Counted from the stretch's first letter, positions 17,491 through 26,370 are shown. The stretch: DNA of 64,000 nucleotides from Sphingomonas sp. Leaf20 (GCF_001421535.1 NZ_LMKN01000008.1:1020980-1084979), one strand, 5' to 3'. Program-made: numbers and translations. The notes: generated by a model not told the origin, from the letters alone.

Positions 17491-18078
17491 ATGTCGACCG
17501 TCACCGCCGTACCGCTGCAGCCGGTGAGGCGCAGCTATCTCGTCTATCTCTGGCTCGGTATCGCGCTGGCGCTTATCGGTGCGGTCGCGCTAGCCCGTCA
17601 GGGTGACGACCCGCTGACGCGCAACGCCCGTGCAAAGGGCGTCGTCACGACCGCGTCGGGCCTTCAGTACAAGGTGCTGACCGCAGGCAAGCCCGGTGCG
17701 GCAAAGCCCACCGATGCCGACGTCGCGCTGGTGAATTACGAGGGCAAGCTGCTCAACGGCACGACCTTCGACAAGTCGCAGCAGCCGACCCCGCTGCCCG
17801 TCACGGGCGTCGTTCCCGGTTTTTCCGAAGCGCTCAAGCTGATGCCGAAGGGCTCGAAATACCGGTTCTGGCTCAAGCCGTCGCTTGGATATGGCGACAA
17901 GGCGAGCGGCCCGATCCCCGCCAATTCGACGCTGATCTTCGACGTCGAACTGCTCGACTTCCTGCCGCAGAGCGTCGTGCAGCAGATGCAGGCGCAGCAG
18001 CAGATGCAAATGCAGATGCAGGGTGCTCCCGGCGCCGGCATGCCAGGCGGCGGCGCTCCGGCTCCGCAGCCACGCTGA
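17491..18078 (+). CDS. FKBP-type peptidyl-prolyl cis-trans isomerase, membrane-anchored
   Basis: This 195-residue protein has an N-terminal hydrophobic helix (about 15-32), then an FKBP domain (about 50-155) with LQYKVLTAGKPG, VNYEGKLLNGTTFDKS, PGFSEALKLMPKGSKYRFW and IPANSTLIFDVELLDF, which is the full family signature. The tail is low complexity, rich in Gln, Met, Gly and Pro (about 165-195). It speeds proline isomerisation during folding, here probably in the periplasm, held to the inner membrane by the N-terminal helix. The Gln/Met run is not part of the catalytic fold. Confidence 0.93.
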   Translation: MSTVTAVPLQPVRRSYLVYLWLGIALALIGAVALARQGDDPLTRNARAKGVVTTASGLQYKVLTAGKPGAAKPTDADVALVNYEGKLLNGTTFDKSQQPTPLPVTGVVPGFSEALKLMPKGSKYRFWLKPSLGYGDKASGPIPANSTLIFDVELLDFLPQSVVQQMQAQQQMQMQMQGAPGAGMPGGGAPAPQPR

Positions 18079-18388
18079 TCGACACGACGGGGCGGCGGTC
18101 CGCGCTGCCCCTCGCGCGATGATGGTGTGATTCGATCGGCTCGGGCCGGCGCTGCGGCGTCGGCCCGGGCCTATCGTCGTTTGGGCCCTGGTAACGCGGA
18201 TGACGATGCGGTTTGCCGGCGATCTGCGTCAACGCGGTGGCGGCAAGCTTGTTCGGCTGTTATGACCGCGCTGTGTCACCGATGTCCGAGCATCGCCGTG
18301 ACAGGGGGGGGCGGTATTTGCCGCTGGCGGATCGCGTGGCAAAGCGCCCCAGGCCTTCACTGTGATCGTCTGCCCGATCTTCAGCAGG
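18079..18388. other. Gene-free stretch with G+C-rich hairpins
   Basis: No gene is seen. Inverted repeats are present at 18089-18111 (GGGGC...GCCCC) and 18142-18167 (CGGGCCG...CGGCCCG), which could stop transcription from the FKBP gene, but neither is followed by a T-run. Confidence 0.5.
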
Positions 18389-18418
18389 CAAAAAAATAGC
18401 GGCCCGGAGGCCGCTATT
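18389..18418 (-). terminator. Rho-independent terminator of the 18.5 kb small gene
   Basis: A 10-bp perfect stem, AATAGCGGCC and GGCCGCTATT (18395-18404 and 18409-18418), encloses CGGA. On the minus strand it is followed by a run of T residues, so it ends transcription of the gene at 18440-18685. Confidence 0.85.
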
Positions 18419-18439
18419 CCTTAGTAACCAAGCCTAGGC

Positions 18440-18685
18440 TTAGTTGCTGTCCGAATTGTCATCGCTGTCGGCAACGATCACGATGCCCGCGACAACTGCT
18501 GCAGCTGCCAGGACTGCGACGATGATGCCGCCGCCTGCCAGCTCGTTCTTCTTTGCCGATGCCGAACCGGTGCGAACCGACTTCGAAACCGAAAGGCTAG
18601 CTGCCGAATTTGCCGGTGCTGCCATGGCCGGAGCAACTGCCATCGTGGCTGCTGCTGCGGTCAGGATGTACTTCCCAAGACGCAT
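18440..18685 (-). CDS. Small exported or membrane protein with acidic tail
   Basis: The 81-residue protein starts at the ATG at 18685, behind a good ribosome site (GGGAG). A signal peptide (about 1-22, ending AMA/A) is followed by a Ser-rich basic segment, a hydrophobic helix (about 53-72) and a C-terminal tail rich in Asp, Ser and Asn (DSDDNSDSN). Proteins of this layout are frequent in sphingomonads as far as I recall, with no known role. It has its own strong terminator and no operon partner, so it may be highly expressed. Confidence 0.75.
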   Translation of the reverse strand: MRLGKYILTAAAATMAVAPAMAAPANSAASLSVSKSVRTGSASAKKNELAGGGIIVAVLAAAAVVAGIVIVADSDDNSDSN

Positions 18686-18852
18686 GATGAACTCCCTTTG
18701 TGCTCGTCGCGTCAGGCAATGGCATGAAAGCCTGCCTGAGGCAACCGAGTATGCAAAACGATGTGGAAGCGCTCCACACTGTTGCGACAAGGCAACACGC
18801 CGTCGTCGCAACCTATGTATAGCCAATGCGGGTAAAGAAAGAATAGGCGAAT

Positions 18853-19653
18853 TCAGAGATCGGCCGTGTTTCCCGACGAGGTGATCGCGGAACCGGTCTG
18901 AAGGAGCCAGGTCTGGTCGCCCTCAAGACCAAGCGCCGTCAGACGTCCGGTCGCATAGGCGCCCGTGTCTATTCCGATTCGGTGGGCTTTCGGATCGACG
19001 GCTTCGGTGACGGTGTGGCCATGCACGATCATTTTGGCGAGCGGACCGCGATGGTCGAGAAACGGATCGCGGATCCAGCGAAGGTCGGACGACCGCTGAT
19101 CCTCGAGCGGTGTTCCGGGCCGGACGCCGGCGTGGACGAACGCATAGTCGCCGATCGTGATCAGGTCCTCGAACGCGTCGAGAAAGGTCCGGTGCCTGGC
19201 CGGAACGAGCTGGCCGAGCCGTTCGACGAGCTCCTCATAGTCGAGCCGCTCATATTCCGCTGCGTCCATCCCGTAGCTCAGCACGGTCTCGCGCCCGCCG
19301 ATTCGACAGAACAACCGCAGCGCCTTGGGTTCCCCGTCGAGCGCACCGAGGAAGATCTCCTCGTGATTGCCGAGCAGGAACCGGACGTTGGGGCGAGCAT
19401 CGGACAGCATGATGAGACGATCGATCACGCCCGCCGAAGCAGGGCCGCGATCGACGATGTCGCCGAGGAAGATGACCGTCGTCTCCGCAGGACCACGCGC
19501 GGCATCATCCGCCTCAATCTGCGCGATCAGATCGTCGAGCAGATCCGCGCAGCCATGGATGTCGCCGACGGCATAGACACGCTGGCCGTCTGGGATGGTC
19601 GACTTGGGCCCGCGGCCGGCGGGCCGGGTGTCCTTGGACCGAAAAAACTTCAT
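18853..19653 (-). CDS. Calcineurin-like metallophosphoesterase (Ser/Thr phosphatase type)
   Basis: The 266-residue cytosolic phosphatase shows the full metallophosphoesterase motif set in order: VGDIHGCADLLDDL, FLGDIVDRGP, LLGNHEE, FVHAGVRPG and IVHGHT. These residues bind two metal ions and hydrolyse phosphomonoesters; the close relatives are PrpA/ApaH-like serine/threonine phosphatases. The start is either the ATG at 19653 or the ATG two codons upstream at 19659. A longer upstream frame exists but it is only the antisense of the peptidase gene. It is divergent from that gene. Confidence 0.9.
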   Translation of the reverse strand: MKFFRSKDTRPAGRGPKSTIPDGQRVYAVGDIHGCADLLDDLIAQIEADDAARGPAETTVIFLGDIVDRGPASAGVIDRLIMLSDARPNVRFLLGNHEEIFLGALDGEPKALRLFCRIGGRETVLSYGMDAAEYERLDYEELVERLGQLVPARHRTFLDAFEDLITIGDYAFVHAGVRPGTPLEDQRSSDLRWIRDPFLDHRGPLAKMIVHGHTVTEAVDPKAHRIGIDTGAYATGRLTALGLEGDQTWLLQTGSAITSSGNTADL

Positions 19654-19818
19654 GATCATAAAATAGCTATCCGTTGCGACGGGCCATAGGGCGTTACCGC
19701 AGCGGTCACAACGCACGCTGAACCGCTCGGTTCTCCGACTGCGCCAGTTTGGGTCGCCGGTCGCCGGGCGGGCACAAGATGGGTGGCGTCGACCGCCAAG
19801 CGCGGTAGGGAGGCGGTC

Positions 19819-20847
19819 ATGTCTTCTATCCTGCGTCTGCTTCCCGCGCTGCTCGGTGCGGCGATCATCGGCCCGGTCTCCGCAATGGCGCCCGCAAGTC
19901 CGCCAGCCGCCGAATCGCCGCCACCCAAGGCGTTTTTCGAGGCCTTGCGCGCGGCCGACCTGCGACTGGCGACGATCGGATACCGGCTGACGTCCGCCAA
20001 CGTCGCGCTGTGCGACCGGCGACAGCCACAGATTGGCATGCCGATCCATGCGCTCAACCAATATGGCACCGACGCGCGGCCGAATGCGATGGCGGTCTTC
20101 GGGTTTGAGACGCTGGTCGCGGTCGAAGCGGTCGTCCCGGGTGGCCCGGCGGCGCGGGCCGGGATCGCGGCAGGCGATTCGATCGTCGCGCTGGGTGACA
20201 GAAAGCTTCCGGCGATCGGCGCCGCGCAGGGGACCGAGACGCCAGCGGATCGCGATGCCGCCGAGGCGATCGTCGCGGCGCTCCCGACCGGACGGCCCGT
20301 GCCGGTGATGCTGCTGCGGGGCGGCAAGCCATTGACGGTGGCGGTGCCTGCAGAGCCCGGCTGTCGATCGCGATTCGAGATCCTGCTCGGGAGCGGTCTG
20401 GGTGCGAGCGCGGACGGCGCGGTCGTCCAGATCGGCGAGCGATTCTTTGAAGGCTATAGCGACGCGGAGATCGCGGTGGTCGTCGCGCACGAGCTCGCGC
20501 ACAACATCCTGCGGCACCGCGAAAGGCTCGACGCGGCCAAGGTCAGTCGCGGGCTGACTGCCGAGCTTGGTCGTAACGGCCGGCTGATCCGCCAGACCGA
20601 GGACGAAGCCGACCGGCTTGGCGTCTATCTGCTGGCCAATGCCGGCTATGATCCGCGATCCGCACCGCAATTCTGGCGTACGAAGGGCGGCGACGTCGAT
20701 GGCGGGCTTTTCCGGAGTCGAACACATGCGTCGTCAAAGTCGCGCGCGACCGTGCTCGATGCCCTCGTGGCGGAAATCGGCGCCAACCCTGCTCGGCCGG
20801 TTGTTCCGACGAGCCTGCTTGCGAGCCGCGATCAGCCGTTACGCTGA
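19819..20847 (+). CDS. M48-type metallopeptidase with N-terminal PDZ domain, secreted
   Basis: The 342-residue protein has a signal peptide (about 1-24), a PDZ-like domain (about 95-175, with VVPGGPAARAGIAAGDSIV), and a zinc metallopeptidase domain with HELAHN at about 224-229 and a downstream Glu in TEDEADRLGVY that supplies the third zinc ligand. These are M48-family features. The start at 19819 follows a GGGAGG ribosome site. The protein likely acts in the periplasm on misfolded or outer-membrane proteins, by analogy with BepA/LoiP, but no TPR domain is present. The PDZ domain may recognise substrate C-termini. Confidence 0.85.
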   Translation: MSSILRLLPALLGAAIIGPVSAMAPASPPAAESPPPKAFFEALRAADLRLATIGYRLTSANVALCDRRQPQIGMPIHALNQYGTDARPNAMAVFGFETLVAVEAVVPGGPAARAGIAAGDSIVALGDRKLPAIGAAQGTETPADRDAAEAIVAALPTGRPVPVMLLRGGKPLTVAVPAEPGCRSRFEILLGSGLGASADGAVVQIGERFFEGYSDAEIAVVVAHELAHNILRHRERLDAAKVSRGLTAELGRNGRLIRQTEDEADRLGVYLLANAGYDPRSAPQFWRTKGGDVDGGLFRSRTHASSKSRATVLDALVAEIGANPARPVVPTSLLASRDQPLR

Positions 20848-20957
20848 GGCAATCGGGCTGATTCGCCGGTAACGTGACCGGCCGAACTCCCGACGGATGC
20901 CGCTGTTGTCAAAACAGACGGGGCGGGGGGATCGGCCGGGTCGGTGGACACGAAATA

Positions 20958-20985
20958 GAACGGGCCGGAGTGATCCGGCCCGTTC
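20958..20985 (-). terminator. Terminator of the 20.99-21.37 kb gene
   Basis: A perfect 12-bp stem (20958-20969 and 20974-20985) around GTGA is followed on the minus strand by TATTTCG. It lies just after the stop of the minus-strand hypothetical gene and could also serve the plus-strand peptidase gene. Confidence 0.75.
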
Positions 20986-20990
20986 CTGCA

Positions 20991-21371
20991 TCAGCCCTTC
21001 TTGCGCGCGCGCTTCGGGTTGGCTGCGGCCTCGACGTCCTCGTCTTCGTCCGGCGTGTCCTCGCCGGCTTCGGTCAGCGCTTCGCCGAGCGCCTTCAGCT
21101 TGTCCTGCGACTTGTCCGCCTTTTCGGCGATCTTGGTCGTCGCGGTGCCCAGGCGGTGGAGCAGCGCGTGGATACGGTCCGCGTCGGGCTCACCCTTTTC
21201 AAGCTGCTTGCGCAGCGACGTGAGGTCGCGAAGGATGCCCTTTGCGCCCGGCGTATCGATATCGGCCAGTGCGGCCTCCCAATCCTCGACGATGTCCGCG
21301 CCCTTGGCGGGCTTGGTCGAATCGAGGCCGCGGTTGATCGCGTTCATCGTTCCTGCAAATTTCACAGCCAT
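20991..21371 (-). CDS. Conserved hypothetical protein, coiled-coil
   Basis: The 126-residue soluble protein is mostly helical, with charged heptad-like segments (LRDLTSLRKQLEKGE, TTKIAEKADKSQDKLKAL) and an acidic then basic tail (PDEDEDVEAAANPKRARKKG). The ATG at 21371 (MAVKFAGTM) follows a GGAGAGA ribosome site; the family-like start MAVKF is preferred to the upstream codon at 21425. I do not recognise a domain. It has its own terminator and lies upstream of nothing on its strand. Confidence 0.7.
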   Translation of the reverse strand: MAVKFAGTMNAINRGLDSTKPAKGADIVEDWEAALADIDTPGAKGILRDLTSLRKQLEKGEPDADRIHALLHRLGTATTKIAEKADKSQDKLKALGEALTEAGEDTPDEDEDVEAAANPKRARKKG

Positions 21372-21477
21372 GATCTGTCTCTCCGGTGCCACTCGCTGGC
21401 GCTGCTCAACGCTGGGCAGAGACACTAATGTCCTGACTTCCTAGGCAATCTCGATCAATATCAGGCGGATTAGCGGC

Positions 21478-22677
21478 TCACCTGGCCGTGAGCGCCTCGG
21501 CGATCTTTCCGGCGAGCCGGCGTGCGACCTCGGTCTTGTCGAGCCGCTCCCAGCTTTCGACGCCATGCGCGGTAACGATGTGGACGGTGTTGGCATCGCC
21601 GCCCATCACGTCGCCCGATACGTCGTTCGCGACGATCCAGTCCGCGCGCTTGCGGGCGAGCTTCGCGGTGGCATGCTCGATGACGTGATCGGTCTCCGCG
21701 GCAAAGCCGACGACCAAGGCGGGGCGACGTGCGGCGTGCGCGACGGTCGCGAGGATGTCGGGGTTTTCCGAGAGGTTGAGCGTCGGCGCTGCCGTGCCCT
21801 TCTTGATCTTCAGCCCGGCGGCATCGACGCGCCAGTCGGCGACCGCCGCGACCATCACCGCGGCGTCGGCGGGCAGTGCAGCGTCGACCGCGGCGGCCAT
21901 CTCGCGCGCGGTCTCGACGTCGACGCGCGTCGTTCCCGGCGGCGTCGGGAGCGTGACCGGGCCAGCGATCAGCGTCACGCGGGCGCCGAGTGCCGCCAGC
22001 GCGCCGGCAATCGCGAATCCCTGCCGTCCGGACGAGCGGTTGGCGATATAGCGGACCGGGTCGATCGGCTCGTGCGTCGGCCCCGCCGTGACGAGGACGT
22101 GTCGCCCCGCCAGCAGGCCGGTAGCCATATCGGGCGCCGCACCCTCGCCGAGCGCCTGCTCGATCGCGTCTGCAATCGCCTCGGGCTCGGGCAGGCGGCC
22201 CGGACCATATTCGCCGCACGCCATCGGCCCCTCGTCGGGCGCCATCACGGTGATCCCATCGGCGCGAAGCTGCGCGACGTTGCGCTGCGTGGCCGGGTGC
22301 GTCCACATCCGCACGTTCATCGCGGGGGCCGCGAGCACCGGCTTGTCGGTCGCCAGCAGCAGCGTGGTCGCGAGGTCGTTGGCGAGCCCGGCGGCCATCC
22401 GCGCAATCAGGTCGGCCGTCGCGGGTGCGACGACGATCAGGTCGGCCTGGCGGCTGAGCTGGATATGGCCCATCTCGGCCTCGTCCTTCAGGTCCCACAA
22501 CGTCGTATAGACCTTGTCCTCGCTCAGCGCGGCGAGCGTCATCGGCGTGACGAAATGATGGCCCGCCTCGGTCAGCACGCAGCGGACGGCATGGCCGCGC
22601 TTGCGGAGCAGACGGACCAGTTCGCTTGCCTTGTAGGCGGCGATCCCGCCACCGACGATGAGGAGAATGCGCTTCAT
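21478..22677 (-). CDS. coaBC: Phosphopantothenoylcysteine decarboxylase / phosphopantothenate-cysteine ligase
   Basis: This bifunctional 399-residue enzyme makes 4'-phosphopantetheine in coenzyme A synthesis. The N-terminal flavoprotein half (CoaC) has GGGIAAYKASELVRLL, the substrate-recognition PAMNVRMW and the Cys in GPMACGEYGPGR. The C-terminal half (CoaB) has VTAGPTHEPIDPVRYI followed by NRSSGRQG and VAAVADWRV. The ATG at 22677 is the family start (MKRILLIVGGG). It is the last gene of the ubiE-ubiB-membrane protein-coaBC group on the minus strand, 11 bases after the membrane protein gene. Confidence 0.96.
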   Translation of the reverse strand: MKRILLIVGGGIAAYKASELVRLLRKRGHAVRCVLTEAGHHFVTPMTLAALSEDKVYTTLWDLKDEAEMGHIQLSRQADLIVVAPATADLIARMAAGLANDLATTLLLATDKPVLAAPAMNVRMWTHPATQRNVAQLRADGITVMAPDEGPMACGEYGPGRLPEPEAIADAIEQALGEGAAPDMATGLLAGRHVLVTAGPTHEPIDPVRYIANRSSGRQGFAIAGALAALGARVTLIAGPVTLPTPPGTTRVDVETAREMAAAVDAALPADAAVMVAAVADWRVDAAGLKIKKGTAAPTLNLSENPDILATVAHAARRPALVVGFAAETDHVIEHATAKLARKRADWIVANDVSGDVMGGDANTVHIVTAHGVESWERLDKTEVARRLAGKIAEALTAR

Positions 22678-22688
22678 GGCGACGATCC

Positions 22689-23795
22689 CTAGCGGATTAT
22701 GCGCGTCACCGTAATGCGGCGCGTGTCCATCGCCGCGACGATCAGGTCGCGGAGGCCGTCGACCGCGAAGACGAGTCCGAGCAAAAGCAGCGGGGTGACC
22801 ATCAGCACCCAATAGACATGGTCGCTGCGTGCGCAGACCGCGATCAGCACGGCATAGCCGCCGATCGTCGCAACCGCGCGCGACGCGGTCGGATCGCGCC
22901 ATGCCGTCCAGCCGAGCGCGCTCACGACGAGGATCGCCGACGCGAGCCATGGCCACGCCAAGGTCAGCGCGGTCGACAGCGACGCAAGACGCAGGAAAAA
23001 GCCCAGCCCGAGAAAGCCGAACCAGCCGTTCGACGGTGCATCCAGCGGTTCGAGGATCCGGGCGACCGCTTGCGCATGCGCGGCAAGCGCGATGCCGAAG
23101 ATCAGGATCGCGGCGATCCATGCCGCCGCTTCCCGACGCTGGCCGTCGATCAACGCCGCGGCGGCCATGATCGCGACATAGAGCAGTGCAGTTTCGCGCA
23201 GGAGCATCGCCGACAGCCCCAGCGCGACCGATGCGGTCCACTGGCCCGGACGCCGAAGCGCGAGCGACAGCGCGATCAACGGCCCCGCCCAGGTTTCATG
23301 GAACACGTCGAGACCGGGCTGCACATTGACCACCATCGCCGCGATCAGCGTGGCGCCGGTCAGCGCCAAGGGCGGCCAGCGCGGCGCGATCCGTCGCACG
23401 CGGATGATCCAGGCGGCGGCGGTGCCAAGACACAGCAGCCATAGCATCATCCGGACGACGAGATGCGGCAGCATCGCCTGGACCATGGCGAGCGTCGGCA
23501 GCCGCACGGTGAAGAAGGGCTTGAGCGGATAGCCGCCCGCGCGGTGAAGCTCGGCGACGACGGTGTAATAGGGTTCGCCGTGACGGACGCGGTCGATCAC
23601 GGCGTGATAGAGCGTCATGTCGGTCTGATCGCCGACCCGGGTCGCGAGCGAGGGGAGGGCGGGCGGGCCCATCACCGCGAGGCAGGCGAGCAGCAGGACG
23701 AGCACGGCGAGGTACATCTGCGCCCGCGCCTGCGGTAGTCCGGCGAACCGGGTCGGGCCGGCAAGCCATAATCCCGAGCGCTTGCGCGTGTTCAT
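22689..23795 (-). CDS. Polytopic membrane protein, glycosyltransferase-like
   Basis: The 368-residue protein has about nine hydrophobic segments. An acidic pair occurs in the first periplasmic loop (VGDQTDMTLYHAVIDRVRHGEPYY), a layout seen in GT-C fold and GT87-type mannosyltransferases, where an early Asp/Glu is catalytic. No firm family can be named. It sits 12 bases downstream of ubiB and 11 bases upstream of coaBC, so it is cotranscribed with them. Role in ubiquinone or CoA synthesis is not implied by the sequence. Confidence 0.7.
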   Translation of the reverse strand: MNTRKRSGLWLAGPTRFAGLPQARAQMYLAVLVLLLACLAVMGPPALPSLATRVGDQTDMTLYHAVIDRVRHGEPYYTVVAELHRAGGYPLKPFFTVRLPTLAMVQAMLPHLVVRMMLWLLCLGTAAAWIIRVRRIAPRWPPLALTGATLIAAMVVNVQPGLDVFHETWAGPLIALSLALRRPGQWTASVALGLSAMLLRETALLYVAIMAAAALIDGQRREAAAWIAAILIFGIALAAHAQAVARILEPLDAPSNGWFGFLGLGFFLRLASLSTALTLAWPWLASAILVVSALGWTAWRDPTASRAVATIGGYAVLIAVCARSDHVYWVLMVTPLLLLGLVFAVDGLRDLIVAAMDTRRITVTRIIR

Positions 23796-23807
23796 CGCAC
23801 GCGCGAC

Positions 23808-25340
23808 TCAGCCGAACACGAGCGTCGACGCGACGCCGGCGGCGGCGGCGAGGATCGCGACGAGCGCGTAGCGCCAGCCACCGCCGATCCGGATGACTTC
23901 GATCTCGCGCAGCGGCATCGTCGGGGGTGCGCCGCCCGGCGCAGGATAATGCGCCTCGATCCGGCGGACGAGCTCGGGAAGCCGCGTCAGCGTCTGGACA
24001 TCCGCAATCAGCCGGTCGGCGATCATCGCTTCTGGGCCAAGTTCACCGCGGATCCAGTCGCGGACGAACGGCTCGGCGGCTTCCCACAGGTTGATGTCGG
24101 GGTTGAGGCTCGTCGCGACGCCCTCGACCATCACCATCGTCTTCTGGAGCAGCAGCAGATGCGGCTGCGTCACCATGTCGAAATCGCGCGTGATCGAGAA
24201 CAGGCTGTCGAGCATCATGCCGATCGACATGTCCTTGACCGGCAGCCCGCGCATCGGCTCACCGACCGCACGCAACGCGGTCGCGAATTCGGCGACGTCG
24301 TGATGCGCGGGGACATAGCCCGCCTCGAAATGGATCTCCGCGACGCGTTTGTAGTTGCCCGTGATCAGGCCGTAGAGGATCTCGGCGAGCCAGACGCGCG
24401 CGCGCCGGTCGATCCGGCCCATGATGCCGAAATCGATTGCGGCGATGCGGTTGCCGGGCAGCGCGAACAGGTTTCCCTGATGCATGTCGGCATGGAAGAA
24501 CCCGTCGGCGATCGCCTGGCGCAGGAACGCGCGAACCAGCGTCTGCGCGAGGCCCGGCAGGTCATAGCCCGCGGCGACCAGCGCCGCGCGATCGGACAGC
24601 TTGATGCCGTCGATCCATTCGATCGTCATGACCTTGTTGGTCGAGCGCGCCCAGTCGATCGCTGGGATCATGAAATCGGGCTCGGCGGTCATCCCCTCGG
24701 CGAGCTCGGAGGCGGAGGCGGCTTCGCGACGGAAATTGAGTTCGCGCAAGGTCCAGCGCTTGAACGTCTCGATCGTCAGCCGCGGGCGCAGCCGCATCGC
24801 CTCGGGACTGAGCGCCTCGAGTTGCGCGGCGGCCCAGCTATAGGTGTCGATCGCGCGCGCGAAATCATCCTCGACACCGGGGCGGAGGACCTTGACCGCG
24901 ACCTGGCGGCCGTCGGTCGTGACCGCGCGGTGGACCTGCGCGATCGACGCGGCGCCGACCGGGACCTGGTCGATGCGCGAGAAGAGCGTCTCGAGCGGCT
25001 TGCCGAAGCTTGCCAGCATCGCCGCCTCGATCGTCGCATAGGGGACGGGGGAGAGCTGGTCCTGCAACCGGAGCAGGTCGTGCGCCGCTTCCTCACCGAC
25101 GAGATCGGGGCGCGTGGCGAGCGTCTGGCCGAGCTTGATCGCGGCGGGGCCGATCGCCTGGAACGCGTCGGCATAACGCGGCACCGCGGGGACGCGCGCA
25201 CCGAGCCTGGCGATCCGCGCGAGGCGACGGACGGGGGCGGGCGTGTTTGGGTCACGCTCGATCCCGCGCAGCGCGCCGTGGCGGGCGAGGATGCGGCCCC
25301 ATTTGAAGAGCCGCCAGATGTGCGTGGTCGAGGCGGTCAC
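23808..25340 (-). CDS. ubiB: Ubiquinone biosynthesis regulatory kinase-like protein UbiB
   Basis: The 510-residue protein belongs to the UbiB/ADCK atypical kinase-like family needed for coenzyme Q synthesis. It has the family-specific KxGQ motif (AAIKLGQTLATRPDLVG), the Ala-rich nucleotide loop (VGAASIAQVHRA), the catalytic-loop residues in DMHQGNLFAL and the metal-binding DFG (AIDFGIMGRID). Two hydrophobic helices at the C-terminus (about 485-510) anchor it to the inner membrane. It lies downstream of ubiE, separated by a 265-base repeat-containing gap, and next to a membrane protein gene. Confidence 0.95.
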   Translation of the reverse strand: MTASTTHIWRLFKWGRILARHGALRGIERDPNTPAPVRRLARIARLGARVPAVPRYADAFQAIGPAAIKLGQTLATRPDLVGEEAAHDLLRLQDQLSPVPYATIEAAMLASFGKPLETLFSRIDQVPVGAASIAQVHRAVTTDGRQVAVKVLRPGVEDDFARAIDTYSWAAAQLEALSPEAMRLRPRLTIETFKRWTLRELNFRREAASASELAEGMTAEPDFMIPAIDWARSTNKVMTIEWIDGIKLSDRAALVAAGYDLPGLAQTLVRAFLRQAIADGFFHADMHQGNLFALPGNRIAAIDFGIMGRIDRRARVWLAEILYGLITGNYKRVAEIHFEAGYVPAHHDVAEFATALRAVGEPMRGLPVKDMSIGMMLDSLFSITRDFDMVTQPHLLLLQKTMVMVEGVATSLNPDINLWEAAEPFVRDWIRGELGPEAMIADRLIADVQTLTRLPELVRRIEAHYPAPGGAPPTMPLREIEVIRIGGGWRYALVAILAAAAGVASTLVFG

Positions 25341-25370
25341 AGGCCGTGTGCGCCGGAGATAGAGATTGGT

Positions 25371-25602
25371 TCACGCGAAGGCGCGAAGCCTGTCCTGAGC
25401 TGCGCCGAAGGGGCGCGAAGAGAAGGCAGAATGGGTTCGCGCGGAGGCGCGGAGGCGCGGAGGGGGTACGCCTCGCCGCGGCTGCGGCTCTTCATCATCA
25501 GCGAGAGAGTGGAAATGCGCTGTTGCGCGCCCGCGGCTCTTACTCTCCGCGTCTCCGCGTCTCCGCGTGAACCATTCTTCGCGCCTTCGCGCCTTCGCGT
25601 GA
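25371..25602. repeat. Nested inverted-repeat element between ubiE and ubiB
   Basis: Two sets of inverted arms are nested. The outer arms are perfect over 18 bases (25371-25388 and 25585-25602, TCACGCGAAGGCGCGAAG). The inner arms are 29 bases (25434-25462 and 25545-25573), differing only at three positions that remain G-U pairs in RNA. Both inner arms contain short tandem repeats (GCGGAGGC and CTCCGCGT). A segment near 25389-25415 resembles a phrase I recall as recurrent between genes in sphingomonads. No gene is seen inside. It interrupts the ubiE-ubiB operon. Confidence 0.85.
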
Positions 25603-25605
25603 TCA

Positions 25606-26370
25606 CTAGATCTTCCAGCCCGAGTGGATCGCGACCAGACCGCCCAGCAAAGGCTCGACCTTGGTCTGCACGAAGCCCGCATCCGCGATCATGCCCTTGA
25701 ACTTGGGCATGTCCGGGAATCGGCGGATCGACTCGATCAGATAGCGATAGCTGTCGGCATCCTGCGCGAGCAACTGGCCGAGCTTCGGGACCATCTTGTG
25801 CGAATAGGCGTCGTACACCTCGGCGAAACCGGGCCAGACGGTGGTCGAAAATTCGAGGCAGTAAAACCGCCCGCCGCGCCGCAGGACGCGGTGCGCCTCG
25901 CGCAGCGCCTTGGGGATGTCGGTGACGTTCCGAATCCCGAACGCGATCGTGTACGCGTCGAAGAACCGGTCGGGGAAGTTCAGCGTCTCGGCGTTCGCCT
26001 CGGTCCACACCAACCCGTCGAGCCCGCGCTTCTGCGCGCGCTCCATGCCGACTTCGAGCATCTGCGGGTTGATGTCGGCGACCGTGATCGAGGCGCCCGA
26101 CGGCTCCATGCGGAACGCGATGTCGCCCGTGCCGCCCGCCATGTCGAGGATCTGCTCGCCCTCGCGCGGTTTCACGCGGCGCACGAAGCGGTCCTTCCAC
26201 AGCCGGTGCATGCCGCCCGACATCGCATCGTTCATCAGGTCGTATTTGGACGCGACGTTCGAAAAGACGCCGCCGACGCGGGCGGTCTTCTCGGTGGCGG
26301 GGATGTCTTCGTAGCCGAAGGAGACGGTGTCTGGCGTGAGAGCAGCCGGGGGCGCGATCAAGTCGTTCAT
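25606..26370 (-). CDS. ubiE: Demethylmenaquinone/2-methoxy-6-polyprenyl-benzoquinol methylase UbiE
   Basis: The 254-residue SAM-dependent methyltransferase adds the C-methyl group in ubiquinone synthesis. The N-terminal signature VFSNVASKYDLMNDAMSGG, the SAM-binding LDMAGGTGDIAFRM and the later FGIRNVTDIPKALREAHRVL are diagnostic of UbiE. The ATG at 26370 (MNDLIAPPAAL) is the start. It is the first gene of the minus-strand group and is divergent from mutM, 56 bases away. Confidence 0.96.
   Translation of the reverse strand: MNDLIAPPAALTPDTVSFGYEDIPATEKTARVGGVFSNVASKYDLMNDAMSGGMHRLWKDRFVRRVKPREGEQILDMAGGTGDIAFRMEPSGASITVADINPQMLEVGMERAQKRGLDGLVWTEANAETLNFPDRFFDAYTIAFGIRNVTDIPKALREAHRVLRRGGRFYCLEFSTTVWPGFAEVYDAYSHKMVPKLGQLLAQDADSYRYLIESIRRFPDMPKFKGMIADAGFVQTKVEPLLGGLVAIHSGWKI

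Noticed and set aside
19660..20727. N-terminal extension of the metallophosphatase gene
   Set aside because: The extension is the reverse complement of the PDZ-M48 gene and the phosphatase motifs begin only after 19653.
25434..25573. CRISPR-like repeats from the GCGGAGGC tandem units
   Set aside because: Units are only 8-9 bases without regular spacers, and form inverted arms rather than direct repeats.
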